Counted from the first letter of the stretch, positions 7,993-17,639 are shown. The stretch is 64,000 nt of DNA from Acidobacteriota bacterium (GCA_016185425.1 JACPNQ010000020.1:62001-126000), one strand, 5' to 3'. Numbers and translations are program-made. The notes: generated by a model from the letters alone, not told the origin.

Positions 7993-9519
7993 ATGATGCT
8001 CCGCGCGTTCCTGTTAATCGCCGCGGTAACCTTCCTGTGGGCGGACCCGCGTTGCGTCGGTTGCCATCAGTCTATCGTGGACTCCTATGCGAAAACAGGG
8101 AAGGCAAGGAGTATTTCCAAGCCCAAGGCGGAGGTCCAGTCGCAGCGGCAGTGGTTCCACGATTTCTCCGGCCGCCGGATGGGCGTCGTATGGCAGCACA
8201 ACAAGATGACACACTGGATGGAGGGCCGCGGCACAGTGGAGTCCTACGAGGTGGAGTGGGCCATCGGTTCCGGCAAGGAGGCGAAGAATTTCGTCGTTCG
8301 CATCGCCGATTCGCTCTTCCAGTCGCCACTCGCGTGGTTCGGCAACCGGATGATCTGGGACATGGCGCCTGGCTACGTCATCGATGCGAACCCCACATTT
8401 TATAGGCCCCTGCAGGAGGATTGTCTGCAATGCCATGCCGGACGCTCCACTCCCGTCGCGGGCACGCTGAACCGGTATGCGGACCCGCCGATTCCGGAGC
8501 CGGCCATCGGCTGCGAACGCTGCCATGGTGACGCCGCCGCGCACCTGGCAAATGCGCAAGCGGCCAACATCGTCAACCCAGCCAAGCTCCCTCCTCCGCG
8601 GCGCGACGCCGTCTGCGACGCCTGCCACCTGCACGGCGAATCGCGCGTCTTCAACCCCGGCAAACAGTTCACCGACTATCAGCCTGGCATGACGATGGAA
8701 GACGTCTTCACCATCTACGTGGCGCGTAGAAACGCCGAGGACACCATCCTGAAAGCGGAAAGCCACGCCGAGGAGATCGCCGCCAGCCGCTGCGCCATCG
8801 CGACGCAGGGCAAGCTCTGGTGCGGCACTTGCCACAACTCTCACCGCGAACCCGCCGACAAGGAAAGGGCCGCCTGGTACCGTGACAAATGCCTCCAATG
8901 CCACAAGGGTGAGCCCGCCGAGACGCACCGCCGCAAAGTGGGCGAGGACTGCGTCCGCTGCCACATGCCGCGCCTGCGGCCCTTCGACGGAAGCCACGCC
9001 ACACGCACCGACCACTGGATTCGGAACAAAAAAAGCGAAGAGAAGTTTCTTGATCGTGGTGAACTGCTCCGCGCGTGGCGTGAACCGCCGGAGCCGCTTC
9101 GCGACCGCAACCTGGCACTCGCCTATCTCAATAACGCCGAGCGCTCCCGCAGCCTGAAGCGGCTCCGGGAAGGTTTGCATTTGCTGAGCGAGACGGTACG
9201 CGAGGGGCATACCGACGGCGACGTTGCGCTCACCGCCGGGATTCAATACCTCCGCCAAAAAACGCCGGACCTCGCCCTTCCCTGGCTTCAGCGCGCGGTG
9301 CGGGAGAAGCCCAACGATTCGCTTCGCCGCCTTCAATTCGCCGCCGGTCTAGCCAGTGCGGGCAAAGCCGAAGAGGCCAAGCGCGAAGCGATGGAAGCCG
9401 TCAGGCTCGAACCAATGCTCGAACAGGCCTACTCACTCCTGGCGCAGATTGAGCCTTCGCGCGCGATCTACTGGAAAGATCAGTACAGAAAAGCGGCACC
9501 GCGCCGTAACCTCCAATAG
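7993..9519 (+). CDS. Secreted seven-haem cytochrome c with C-terminal TPR region
   Basis: The start is the ATG at 7993, which gives a clean signal peptide (MMLRAFLLIAAVTFLWA). The 508-aa protein contains seven CXXCH haem-attachment motifs in order: CVGCH, CLQCH, CERCH, CDACH, CGTCH, CLQCH and CVRCH. This is a cytochrome c554/NrfA-like multihaem arrangement. The last 170 residues lack haem motifs and look like tetratricopeptide helices (for example LALPWLQRAVREKPNDSLRR). It is probably periplasmic and takes part in electron transfer or reduction of a nitrogen or sulfur compound. It is divergent from the siroheme reductase. Multihaem cytochromes with C-terminal TPRs are known in Acidobacteria and Planctomycetes, but no substrate can be assigned. 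Confidence 0.85.
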   Translation: MMLRAFLLIAAVTFLWADPRCVGCHQSIVDSYAKTGKARSISKPKAEVQSQRQWFHDFSGRRMGVVWQHNKMTHWMEGRGTVESYEVEWAIGSGKEAKNFVVRIADSLFQSPLAWFGNRMIWDMAPGYVIDANPTFYRPLQEDCLQCHAGRSTPVAGTLNRYADPPIPEPAIGCERCHGDAAAHLANAQAANIVNPAKLPPPRRDAVCDACHLHGESRVFNPGKQFTDYQPGMTMEDVFTIYVARRNAEDTILKAESHAEEIAASRCAIATQGKLWCGTCHNSHREPADKERAAWYRDKCLQCHKGEPAETHRRKVGEDCVRCHMPRLRPFDGSHATRTDHWIRNKKSEEKFLDRGELLRAWREPPEPLRDRNLALAYLNNAERSRSLKRLREGLHLLSETVREGHTDGDVALTAGIQYLRQKTPDLALPWLQRAVREKPNDSLRRLQFAAGLASAGKAEEAKREAMEAVRLEPMLEQAYSLLAQIEPSRAIYWKDQYRKAAPRRNLQ

Positions 9520-9521
9520 CG

Positions 9522-12500
9522 TTACCGGCCTCCTCCGTAACGCAGCACCTTCAGCCACGCCTGCCCCTCGGTCCAGTCAAACCGGTACTCTGCTCGAATG
9601 TCGAACGTATTCCCCATCAGCAGCACGCCCGGCCGTTGCGCATAGACGCCGCGGTTTAAAATCAGTCCTGACTTGTTCAGATAGTGAAACAGGGTCCACG
9701 AAGGCTTCAGCGCCAATCGGCCGGCGATTGGAATCGACAGTCCCATGCTGAACAGGTTCGACAGCCGCGTATCCAGCGGAATATCCTTGCCATGGTTAAA
9801 GTACCAACGTCCGCGATTTTCCAAAACCAACTGCGCGGAGTTAGACGGCGTTAACGGCACCCGCCAACTGAAATTCATGAAGACGCCGGATTCCATCCCG
9901 CCGCCCATCAATGTGTTCTGTTCCAGGCGCTCGGCGGGTTTCGCTCCCGGAAGGACCCGCGAATTGTTATCGAGGCAGCTCCTCAAACTCTCAAATCGCA
10001 ACTGGCACGGAGCCAAGTCCTCCAGTTGATATTCTCTTGGCCGCCGCACGGCTCCGGCAAAGAAACCCGTCTCCGCCCAACTGTCGCGGGTCTCACGCCG
10101 CAGCCCGGCCTTCACGAGCGCCCTGGTCGTACGCCCGAGCATTGCATCGTACGCGAGCGTCGCCTTGCAATTCCCATCGAGCGGCACGGTGCCCGCCGGG
10201 CATCTCCCGTCGGTCCCTGGGGAGCCGGTGAAATAGTTCGCCCGCGTGGCGAACAGTGGATTCTGCGGCTGCGAATTCAATACGCCCGATAAGAGCCATC
10301 CCAACCACGGCCGCTGGTAGTACGCACGGCGCATCGACATCCGCCAACCGCCTTCCAGCGCCACTTCATTCTGCGGATAACTGTGAACGAATCGCGATTC
10401 ACTGTTCTCCAGCCGCACGCTCTGCAGCCGGCCCTCCGACCGGATAAAACCGATCGAGCGGAACCTTTCTCTGCGTAGCTCCGCCGCCCATGACGCACTC
10501 AGTGCATGTGTCTCCGGTGTGGCAACACGGCTCTCGGTGATCCCCTCAAACGCACTCAGCAGCGCGCTCTGATTCGGCTGGTTGTTCCAATAGTCCGACC
10601 ACGCCACTTCGACCCGCTCCAGCACCAGCCGCCACCGGTCGCGCGTCTGCGTGAGCGTTTCATTGCTCTTCGGACGGCCGCCCGTCATACCGGGGAACTG
10701 TGGGCTTCCGTTTGCCGTCGTCTGGAAATATTCCTTGAACTGCATCGCCAGCGTCGCCTCCGGTTCCACCGGGAACCCCGGCCATTCCAGGTAGTCCATG
10801 TACGTGCCGAAATTCGTTCCCCGTCCCCGAGCCGCCAGCTTGTTATCGGGGTTGCGCAATCTATCCAGAACCAACTCCGAGATGCGCGGCTGCGCCTCCA
10901 GCGCGGCAGCTCGTGGCGTTCCACCCACCAGTTCCTGCGCCAGTTCGGGATAACCGGTATCGCCAAACGCAAGGAAGTCCGTCATCGCCACGAGGTACGG
11001 CTTGTCGTCTTCAACCGGCGCGCCGTTCACGACGAATCGCCGCGTCTCCGGATCCTGGAAAATGCCCAGCACGTAGAGGCCGCGGTTGTACTCGTTCTCG
11101 TAAAAATAAATATCGCTATCAAGCGCGTCAAAATCGCGCGACCGCTCCATTGCCCGGCGCAGCGCGGAACCCCGCACCAATCTGGGCGCCAGGAAATCGC
11201 CCTTCCACAAAAGCGTCTCCACCATCGCCCGCAGCTTGTCGTCATCTGACTTCAATCCGGCGCTCACGAGCCGCAGGCTCTGCTCAATGTCGAACAGGTC
11301 CCGCTTCTGGAGCAGGGCCACCGAACCCTTCACGCGGTAACGCATCGTCTCCAGCACCAACTGGCGGAAACCCGTCGCCACGTCAGCGCCCGGCACCCGC
11401 TCCAGCGTTTGCATTGCCTTGTCTATTCGCTCGCGTAGCGGCACCCCTTCCTGTGTCGCGGGCCGGAACGCCGCCGACTCCATCGCAAGAGTGCGAAATC
11501 CGCTTCCGTCGAAGTGCACCATCTGCGCATGAAGCGCAAGCTGTTCCGGCTTTTTGGGATCGAACACCGGCCGGGGACTCACCACCAGCGCCGGATAATC
11601 CTGCGGGTACTGCATGGAGGGAAACGGCGTGAAGGTGAAGGGATTCGCCTCCGAGATCACCAGGTCGAACCGCCCGCGCGTGCGTCGCTGTATCGCCGCC
11701 GCGGCCTCTCCCGGCATCTGCGCGAGCAGGATCGTTCGCCTTCCCTTCACGCAGTCGCCCTTCGCCTCGCAATAGTCGAGCAGTTGTTCAACTGACTGGA
11801 TTGCGTCCACCGCCGTCACACGGATCTCATGACGCTTCTTCGGGTCCAGCCACACCGTGTTCAACAATCCGATCTGTTTCTCCAACCCCGGTGCAACGAC
11901 TCCCAACACCACCGCGTTGCGCTCACGATCTACAAAATACGGCTCGGGAAACGGCACATTCGTGTTCTCCGATCCATATTGAAAGTACGGCTGGGCAACG
12001 TCGAAGACGCGGCACACCTGCGGCGGCGCGTCGCCTTTTGCCGCTACGCCTTGCGCGCATAGATGATAGGAACGCACCTCGTCGAGCGGCTTCTCCTCTT
12101 TCGGCAGCGAGTAAATTTTCCCGTCGGCGTCCGGTTCCAGCACCACCGCCCGCTCCGATCCCGTACACGCCTGATCCCGGCCATCTTTCCCTACCCGGCA
12201 CAGCACGAGCTGCTTGAACTTCCCGGTCCCGCGAACCGCCACGCGCCGCATCCACGGCAGTGGAATAACCGGGATATCCATCGATACGTCGGGGTGCCTG
12301 TCCACGTAGTTCTTCTTCCGGAATCGTTCGGGTACGCGATGCGGCGGATCGAGCAGGATGCCGTTGATCACAAGGTTCGCTCCCAACATCTGCACGGGTT
12401 TACTCTGCCGTGCCAGCAGCCGCGCCACCTGCCGCAACCGCTCCGCGCCGAAGTAAAAATCGTGCTTGCCGGGAACCAGGGCGTCGTAACCGGCGTCGAT

Positions 12501-12986
12501 CAGAAACTGCGCCACGGCATCGCCATCTATCGATGAATTCGCACCGGCCTGCCCCTCCACAATCGCGCGGAACTTTTCCTCGTTCCCATCCGCGTCGCTC
12601 AACACGATCCATCCGCGCGGCTCGTCGAAATACAACTCGTCCTTCCCCACCGCTCGCGGCCCGTCCTTCCCTTCCACGACAACACTTCTCGCGCGGTAAT
12701 CCAGCGAAAAATGATCGCCAACCCCCAATAGCAGCGACTGTTTCGATTGCTGCCTCGCCTTCTCCAATAAGCCTCGCAACGCACTGCCGTAACCCTCGCC
12801 TGCGCCTACGCACTCCCGCTTGTAATGCGGCAGGGAGTACTGCTGTTGCGACGGCAGCGGGACAAACCGCTCCTCCGCGCACGCCCGTGCATACCCGATC
12901 AGCCGCCCCGTGTAGACAACGCCGAGATCCGCGGGCGGCTCCGCCCAGCAGCCTAGGCCGATTACCAACGCAATCCAGATGCGCAT
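9522..12986 (-). CDS. 5'-nucleotidase/UshA-like protein with degenerate metal site and beta-rich C-terminal extension
   Basis: A 1154-aa protein with an N-terminal signal (MRIWIALVIGLGCWA). The order of motifs follows the UshA family: GVVYTGRLIG (22-31) at the place of HTNDxHG, GVGDHF (D91) for the GD motif, VPGKHDFYFG (172-181) for GNHEFDYG, ILLAQMPG (about 422) where a metal-binding His is normal, and SEANPF (about 442) at the GHxH position. The C-terminal nucleotidase domain is recognisable by AMTDFLAFGDTGYPEL (about 674). The Asp/His of motif I, the Asn of motif III and the histidines of motifs IV and V are replaced, so phosphoesterase activity is doubtful. The last roughly 300 residues have alternating strand-like patterns with many aromatic residues, perhaps a beta-barrel or adhesive domain. 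It is the fourth gene of a minus-strand operon. Confidence 0.7.
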   Translation of the reverse strand: MRIWIALVIGLGCWAEPPADLGVVYTGRLIGYARACAEERFVPLPSQQQYSLPHYKRECVGAGEGYGSALRGLLEKARQQSKQSLLLGVGDHFSLDYRARSVVVEGKDGPRAVGKDELYFDEPRGWIVLSDADGNEEKFRAIVEGQAGANSSIDGDAVAQFLIDAGYDALVPGKHDFYFGAERLRQVARLLARQSKPVQMLGANLVINGILLDPPHRVPERFRKKNYVDRHPDVSMDIPVIPLPWMRRVAVRGTGKFKQLVLCRVGKDGRDQACTGSERAVVLEPDADGKIYSLPKEEKPLDEVRSYHLCAQGVAAKGDAPPQVCRVFDVAQPYFQYGSENTNVPFPEPYFVDRERNAVVLGVVAPGLEKQIGLLNTVWLDPKKRHEIRVTAVDAIQSVEQLLDYCEAKGDCVKGRRTILLAQMPGEAAAAIQRRTRGRFDLVISEANPFTFTPFPSMQYPQDYPALVVSPRPVFDPKKPEQLALHAQMVHFDGSGFRTLAMESAAFRPATQEGVPLRERIDKAMQTLERVPGADVATGFRQLVLETMRYRVKGSVALLQKRDLFDIEQSLRLVSAGLKSDDDKLRAMVETLLWKGDFLAPRLVRGSALRRAMERSRDFDALDSDIYFYENEYNRGLYVLGIFQDPETRRFVVNGAPVEDDKPYLVAMTDFLAFGDTGYPELAQELVGGTPRAAALEAQPRISELVLDRLRNPDNKLAARGRGTNFGTYMDYLEWPGFPVEPEATLAMQFKEYFQTTANGSPQFPGMTGGRPKSNETLTQTRDRWRLVLERVEVAWSDYWNNQPNQSALLSAFEGITESRVATPETHALSASWAAELRRERFRSIGFIRSEGRLQSVRLENSESRFVHSYPQNEVALEGGWRMSMRRAYYQRPWLGWLLSGVLNSQPQNPLFATRANYFTGSPGTDGRCPAGTVPLDGNCKATLAYDAMLGRTTRALVKAGLRRETRDSWAETGFFAGAVRRPREYQLEDLAPCQLRFESLRSCLDNNSRVLPGAKPAERLEQNTLMGGGMESGVFMNFSWRVPLTPSNSAQLVLENRGRWYFNHGKDIPLDTRLSNLFSMGLSIPIAGRLALKPSWTLFHYLNKSGLILNRGVYAQRPGVLLMGNTFDIRAEYRFDWTEGQAWLKVLRYGGGR

Positions 12987-13017
12987 ATGTGTGGAAAGAA
13001 TACCTTACTTACACGAC

Positions 13018-13764
13018 TTACACCGAAATTCGTATCCAAGCGGCGCACCATCCGTCGCACTCCCGCAGCCTCTCCCAAGGGCCAAAAAGCTGCGTGATCT
13101 CCTCCGCCTGCTCTGGCAGAAAACCGCTTAGGAGCAGCCAGCCGCCGGGACGCAGGAGCCGCAACAGTTCCGGACGAATCTCCCGCAGAACACCGGCGTG
13201 AATGTTAGCAATCACGCCGTCAAACCGCCCGCCGGCCAGCGCGTCCGCGGAGCCGACAAAATCCACGAGACCCATCGAAGCGGGGTCGATATCGCACCCG
13301 GCCGCCCGGGCGCCCAGTGCGCGGGCCGCCCGCGTCAGAATACCCGTACCCGCTCCGACATCGGCCACAACGGCGCCGGCACAAACCGCCTCTTCGAGCA
13401 ATTCCAGGCACAACTGCGTCGTCGGGTGATCGCCTCCTCCGAATACATTCCCGGGCACCATCTCCAAACGAATCCGTCCTGGCGGCGTCTCCGCGTCGAT
13501 CCAGGCCGGGCACAGAAAAAATCGCGTTCCCACGCTTGCGGGCGTCCACTGTGCCTGCCACTCCTCTGACCAGTTGCGGTCCGGCATCGCCTCCGGCGTA
13601 CCGCCGCCGAGATCGGCTGCCGCCGAGGCTTCGTCGGCCGATGCAAAATACACCGCCAGCGAATCGTCATGCTCCTCGATTCCTTCGACACGGAAATCCG
13701 CCAGCCGCGCACACAGGTCTTCGGACGCGCGGCCGGCCAGCGGAATGAGCACCCGGTAATGCAC
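13018..13764 (-). CDS. prmA: Ribosomal protein L11 methyltransferase PrmA
   Basis: A SAM-dependent methyltransferase that trimethylates ribosomal protein L11. The start is the GTG at 13764, overlapping the TAG stop of the upstream esterase gene by one base; this gives a 248-aa protein beginning VHYRVLIPLAG. An N-terminal substrate-recognition domain is followed by GNVFGGGDHPTTQLCLELLE, a diagnostic PrmA motif. Next comes the SAM-binding loop VADVGAGTGILTRAARALGA and the catalytic segment VIANIHAGVLREI (VANI-type). It is shorter than E. coli PrmA (about 293 aa) mainly at the N-terminus. It sits third in the gamma-glutamyltransferase/esterase operon, apparently as a housekeeping passenger. Confidence 0.9.
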   Translation of the reverse strand: MHYRVLIPLAGRASEDLCARLADFRVEGIEEHDDSLAVYFASADEASAAADLGGGTPEAMPDRNWSEEWQAQWTPASVGTRFFLCPAWIDAETPPGRIRLEMVPGNVFGGGDHPTTQLCLELLEEAVCAGAVVADVGAGTGILTRAARALGARAAGCDIDPASMGLVDFVGSADALAGGRFDGVIANIHAGVLREIRPELLRLLRPGGWLLLSGFLPEQAEEITQLFGPWERLRECDGWCAAWIRISV

Positions 13765-15026
13765 TACTCGCGGTTGAGCGTCTTCACGCGGAAGTACGGC
13801 TTTGCCTTCTCGGCCGGGTCCATCACGAATGTCTCCGACGTTTTTGCGGCGTCGTAGCCGCGCCAGATCCACGTTAATGCTTCCGGTAAGTCTGACGCGC
13901 CCTGCGTGCCGTTGTGCTGCGAGTTACCGAAGAAAAAGTGGAAATCGTACTCCTTCATCTTCAATGAATTCGCGAAAGCGATGTTCTGCAGCGGCCATGA
14001 TCCATGGTTGTTTTCGAGATCATTGTGCCCGTCCGTCATCCAGATGCGGATGTTCTTCCTGTCGGACTTCCGGATCAGGAATGGGTAGATGTTGCCGCCC
14101 TCTTTCTCCCAGGGCTTCCATTGAATGCTCGTATAGCTGCCGATTCGCGAAAGCACGCGGGTGAAGTGTTCGTTGTGCCACCAGGCAACATTGAACGCGC
14201 AGATCGCGCCCGACGACTCTCCGGAAATGAAACGGGAATAGCCGTCCTTGCGGATGTTGTACTTCGCCTCCACGTCCTTCAGAATCTCATCTCGCAGATA
14301 ACGGGCATACTTGTCGTCCACCGAGTCGTACTGCACCGAACGCATCCGCTGTTCGCCGATCAACCCAGGCGAGATCAACACCTGAATCGCCACGGGAATC
14401 CTTTTTTCGTGAGTCAGATTATCGATGACGGTCAGCAATCGTGCATTACCCGCCCGGTTCGCCAGTCCCTGGCCATCCTGCCAGACCATCAACGCGGCCG
14501 GCTTCGACGCATCGTACTGTGCCGGCACGTACACCCAATAGTCCGCCCTCATCCCCTCATAGATCGTGCTCGTGTGCACGATCTTTTCTGAGAGCTTACC
14601 CTGCGGCACGCCCGGCTTCTCATAACTCAGCGGCCCGTACCCCTGTATGTCGTTCGGCAGCAGAAGTGGCGCGGCCAGCACCGGCTTCCCGTCCACCTGC
14701 CAGTAGAAATTGTGGGAACGCCCCGTCGCGCCGGAGGCCGTGACAATCCACGTGTCGCTCCCATTCAATCGAACCGGTTTTCCGCCCGGCGTCTCATCGA
14801 AGAAGAATTCTGGCGCTGGCGCTGAATCCAGGGCAAATACGTATTGCCCTTGATAGCCAGCCCAGGCCTTTCCCGCCTTGCGGTCGGCCTCTTTCGTCGC
14901 CGCCAGCAGTTTCTCTCGGAACGCGGAGGACTGCGGCGATTTCTTAGCCATCTCCACAAGTTCCTGGGATGGCTCGGCGGCCGCTAGCGCCGCGGCGCTT
15001 AGTAAAAGAGTAAGTACTTGTTTCAT
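13764..15026 (-). CDS. Secreted esterase of the putative esterase D (alpha/beta-hydrolase) family
   Basis: A 420-aa secreted hydrolase with signal peptide MKQVLTLLLSAAALAAAEP. The core is an esterase-D/Fes-type alpha/beta-hydrolase. The nucleophile serine is in GESSG, with an acidic residue in the DGHNDLEN region and a histidine in GNSQHNG completing a plausible triad. The motif RADYWVYVPAQYDASKPAAL is the typical first strand of this family. The N-terminal 130 residues form an extra beta-rich domain. Natural substrates could be carbohydrate esters, ferric-siderophore esters or other carboxylic esters; the sequence does not decide. It overlaps the upstream gamma-glutamyltransferase gene by 4 nt and prmA by 1 nt. 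Confidence 0.82.
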   Translation of the reverse strand: MKQVLTLLLSAAALAAAEPSQELVEMAKKSPQSSAFREKLLAATKEADRKAGKAWAGYQGQYVFALDSAPAPEFFFDETPGGKPVRLNGSDTWIVTASGATGRSHNFYWQVDGKPVLAAPLLLPNDIQGYGPLSYEKPGVPQGKLSEKIVHTSTIYEGMRADYWVYVPAQYDASKPAALMVWQDGQGLANRAGNARLLTVIDNLTHEKRIPVAIQVLISPGLIGEQRMRSVQYDSVDDKYARYLRDEILKDVEAKYNIRKDGYSRFISGESSGAICAFNVAWWHNEHFTRVLSRIGSYTSIQWKPWEKEGGNIYPFLIRKSDRKNIRIWMTDGHNDLENNHGSWPLQNIAFANSLKMKEYDFHFFFGNSQHNGTQGASDLPEALTWIWRGYDAAKTSETFVMDPAEKAKPYFRVKTLNRE

Positions 15027-16702
15027 GGTTTCTTTGCTGACTGGGAAAAGTAAGGATCCGGCTCCGGAATCGCCGCGCCATCCTTCCGGGGAGAAGACGC
15101 TCCGTAATGCATCTTGGTAACCGCATCGAGCATTACTGCTTGCCCGCCGCCCATCTGGCCCGAGTATTCCGCGCGCCAGTCGACATAGTGACCCAGCGAT
15201 TTCAGTTTTTCCATCGCCGCCGCGTCCAGGCGTCCCTCAATCATTACACTGCACCCTTCCACGTTTCGGCGGGTGAACCGGGGCGCTTCGAGCGCCGCCT
15301 GAATGCTCATGTTATGGTCCACGACGTTCGATACGAACTGCGCGTGCGCCTGCGCCTGGTTCGACCCGCGCATAATTCCGAACGCAATCTTCTGCGAGCC
15401 CTTCTCCATAAACGCGGGAATAATCGTATGAAATGGCCTTTTCCGCGCGGCCATCGCGTTCGGGTGCGAAGGCTCGGAGGAAAAATTCCCGCCACGGTCA
15501 TGCAGATGGAACGCAAAATCGTCCACCGACACACCGGAGCCCCACATATCGGAGATGCTCTGTATCCAGCTCACGGTGTTGCCCTCGCGGTCGACCACGC
15601 TCAAATACACCGTGTGTCCTTTGTCCGGCTCGCCCGGCTTGGTGTCGCAATTCGCCCGCGACGCATCGATCCCCTTCGCCCGTTCCGCTGCATATGCCTT
15701 CGACAACATCCCGTTAACCGGCACCTTCGCCTGCCGCGGATCGGCCACGTAGGCGTTGACGTCGCGATAGGCCAGTTTCTGCGCCTCGATCTTCACGTGC
15801 ATCGCCTCCGCTGACCGCTGCTCCATCGCCGGCAGCGAAAACTTCTCCATCAGGTTCAACATCGCCAATACCGCGATCCCCTGCCCGTTCGGCGGCATTT
15901 CGTAGACCTTCCAACCCCGATAGTCCGTCGAAATCGGCGCGATCCACTCCGACGTGAACTCCGCAAAATCGGCCGCCTCCAGCGTTCCCCCTAGCCGCTT
16001 TGACGTCTTCAGAATCGATCGTGCAATGGGCCCTTTGTAATAAGCGTCCCGTCCGCCTTTCGCTACTAACTCCAATGCATCGGCCAGCGCCGGCACCTTA
16101 AACAACTCTCCCAGCTTCGGCGCGCGTCCATCGATCAGCCAGTACTTTTTCGCATTGTCGTCCCCGCGCAACTTAGACTCCGTGCCCGCCCAATCCTCCT
16201 GAATAATCTCCGTCACCGGATACCCGCTCCGCGCGTAATAAATGGCTGGTTGAAACAACTCGGCCCATGGCAGCTTCCCGAACTTCCGGTGCATCTGCCA
16301 CCATCCATCCACTGCTCCCGGAACCGTAGCCGTGTGAATGCCTGATGGCGGAATCCCAACCAGTCCCTTCGCTCTATACGCGTCCAGCGTCTGGCCCTTA
16401 CCCGCCCATCCGCTTGCGTTCAGCCCGCTCAAATTCCCCGATTTCGCGTCATAGTGAATCGCAAACAGATCGCCGCCCATCCCGCACATCATCGGCTCTA
16501 CCACTGACAACACCGCGTTCGCGGCAATTGCCGCATCCACCGCCGAACCGCCCCGCGCCAGCACCTGCGCTCCAACCTGCGATGCCAGCGTCTGGCTCGT
16601 CGCGGCAATGCCTCGAGTCGAGATCACCATCGACCTGGCCTGCCACCGCTCTTGTGCGGTCAAAACCAGGGGAAAAACAAGAAGAAAGAGGAGTGTCGGC
16701 AT
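15023..16702 (-). CDS. Secreted gamma-glutamyltransferase
   Basis: The start is the ATG at 16702, giving a 559-aa product with signal peptide MPTLLFLLVFPLVLTAQ. The frame stays open further upstream but that extension overlaps the divergent gene and has no family resemblance. The family cleaves the gamma-glutamyl bond of glutathione and related compounds after self-processing into two subunits. N-terminal GGSAVDAAIAANAVLSVVEP and GMGGDLF are hallmarks. The processing and catalytic threonine should be the Thr of GHTVYLSVVD, followed by NTVSWIQSI. C-terminal RGSNQAQAHAQFVSNVVDHN and GGGQAV are also typical. It is the first gene of the operon and is divergent from the aldo/keto reductase gene with a 45-bp shared promoter region. 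Confidence 0.92.
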   Translation of the reverse strand: MPTLLFLLVFPLVLTAQERWQARSMVISTRGIAATSQTLASQVGAQVLARGGSAVDAAIAANAVLSVVEPMMCGMGGDLFAIHYDAKSGNLSGLNASGWAGKGQTLDAYRAKGLVGIPPSGIHTATVPGAVDGWWQMHRKFGKLPWAELFQPAIYYARSGYPVTEIIQEDWAGTESKLRGDDNAKKYWLIDGRAPKLGELFKVPALADALELVAKGGRDAYYKGPIARSILKTSKRLGGTLEAADFAEFTSEWIAPISTDYRGWKVYEMPPNGQGIAVLAMLNLMEKFSLPAMEQRSAEAMHVKIEAQKLAYRDVNAYVADPRQAKVPVNGMLSKAYAAERAKGIDASRANCDTKPGEPDKGHTVYLSVVDREGNTVSWIQSISDMWGSGVSVDDFAFHLHDRGGNFSSEPSHPNAMAARKRPFHTIIPAFMEKGSQKIAFGIMRGSNQAQAHAQFVSNVVDHNMSIQAALEAPRFTRRNVEGCSVMIEGRLDAAAMEKLKSLGHYVDWRAEYSGQMGGGQAVMLDAVTKMHYGASSPRKDGAAIPEPDPYFSQSAKKP

Positions 16703-16747
16703 CAAAAAGTAGTCCGTGCCGTGATATCGTACCAAGTGGACGGACCT

Positions 16748-17614
16748 ATGATGCAACGACGCCGCTTTTTCCGTACGGCAACTGGCGCTGCAATCAGCCT
16801 CAACCAGTTCCCGTATCACCTCTTCGCTGCGCCAACAAAGAAGTCCGCCACCGATCGGATTACTCTCGGTCCCCGCAAAATCGTACTCAGCCGCCTGGCC
16901 CAGGGCTCCGGCACCAACGGCGTTGGAGGCAGTTCCAACCAGACGCGCAAGCTCGGCGTGGAAGGCCTTGCCGACCTCTTCCGCGCAGGCTATGACAACG
17001 GCATCACGTTCTTCGACGCGGCCGATCAGTACGGCACCCATCCTCACGTCGCTCGCGCCCTCACCACCATCCCGCGCGACAAGGTCGTTCTGCTCTCCAA
17101 AACGCGTGCCAACACCGCCGCCGAGATGAAAGCGGATATCGACCGTTTCCGCCGCGAGTTGAAGACCGATTACATCGACATCCTTCTGCTCCACTGCATG
17201 TTGGATAGGGATTGGAACCGCAAGAAGCGTGGTGCAATGGATGTCATCGACGAAGCCCAGGCTAAAGGTGTCATCCGCACGAAAGGCGTCTCCTGCCATA
17301 CCATCGAAGCGCTCCGCACCGCCGCCGCTGAACCGTGGGTGGAAGTCGATCTCGCGCGCCTAAATCCCGCGCAGGCCGCCATGGACGCCGATCCCAACAC
17401 CGTCATCAGTGTCTTGAAACAGATGAAAGCCGCTGGAAAGGGTGTCATCGGCATGAAGATTCTCGGCGCCGGGAAACTCCGGAACAACGTCGACGAAGCC
17501 CTGCAGTTCGCCCTCGCGCAAGATGTCCTCGATTGCTTCACCATCGGCAGTGAAAGCCGCGTCGAAATGGAAGACCTCCTTCGCAAAATCCCCGCGGCCA
17601 GCGTCCGCGGCTAA
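16748..17614 (+). CDS. Tat-exported aldo/keto reductase family protein
   Basis: The start is one of two adjacent ATGs (16748 or 16751), placing the twin-arginine signal QRRRFFRTATGAAIS at the N-terminus; the 288-aa product is probably periplasmic. The TIM-barrel aldo/keto reductase fold is clear. It has the catalytic Asp and Tyr in FFDAADQYG, a Lys in VVLLSKTR, and a His in YIDILLLHCM. It also has GVSCHTIEAL and the cofactor-binding region GVIGMKILGAGKL followed by CFTIGSES. Members usually reduce carbonyls with NAD(P)H, but exported versions may use a different role or a carried cofactor. It heads a plus-strand cluster with a Cys-containing secreted protein, di-haem peroxidase and sugar-binding lipoprotein. 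Confidence 0.85.
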   Translation: MMQRRRFFRTATGAAISLNQFPYHLFAAPTKKSATDRITLGPRKIVLSRLAQGSGTNGVGGSSNQTRKLGVEGLADLFRAGYDNGITFFDAADQYGTHPHVARALTTIPRDKVVLLSKTRANTAAEMKADIDRFRRELKTDYIDILLLHCMLDRDWNRKKRGAMDVIDEAQAKGVIRTKGVSCHTIEALRTAAAEPWVEVDLARLNPAQAAMDADPNTVISVLKQMKAAGKGVIGMKILGAGKLRNNVDEALQFALAQDVLDCFTIGSESRVEMEDLLRKIPAASVRG

Positions 17615-17639
17615 ATTCTCACAAGGAAACAAAAAAAAC

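Noticed and set aside
16703..17299. N-terminal extension of the gamma-glutamyltransferase frame
   Set aside because: The signal peptide starts at the ATG at 16702; the extension is antisense to the aldo/keto reductase and unrelated to the family.
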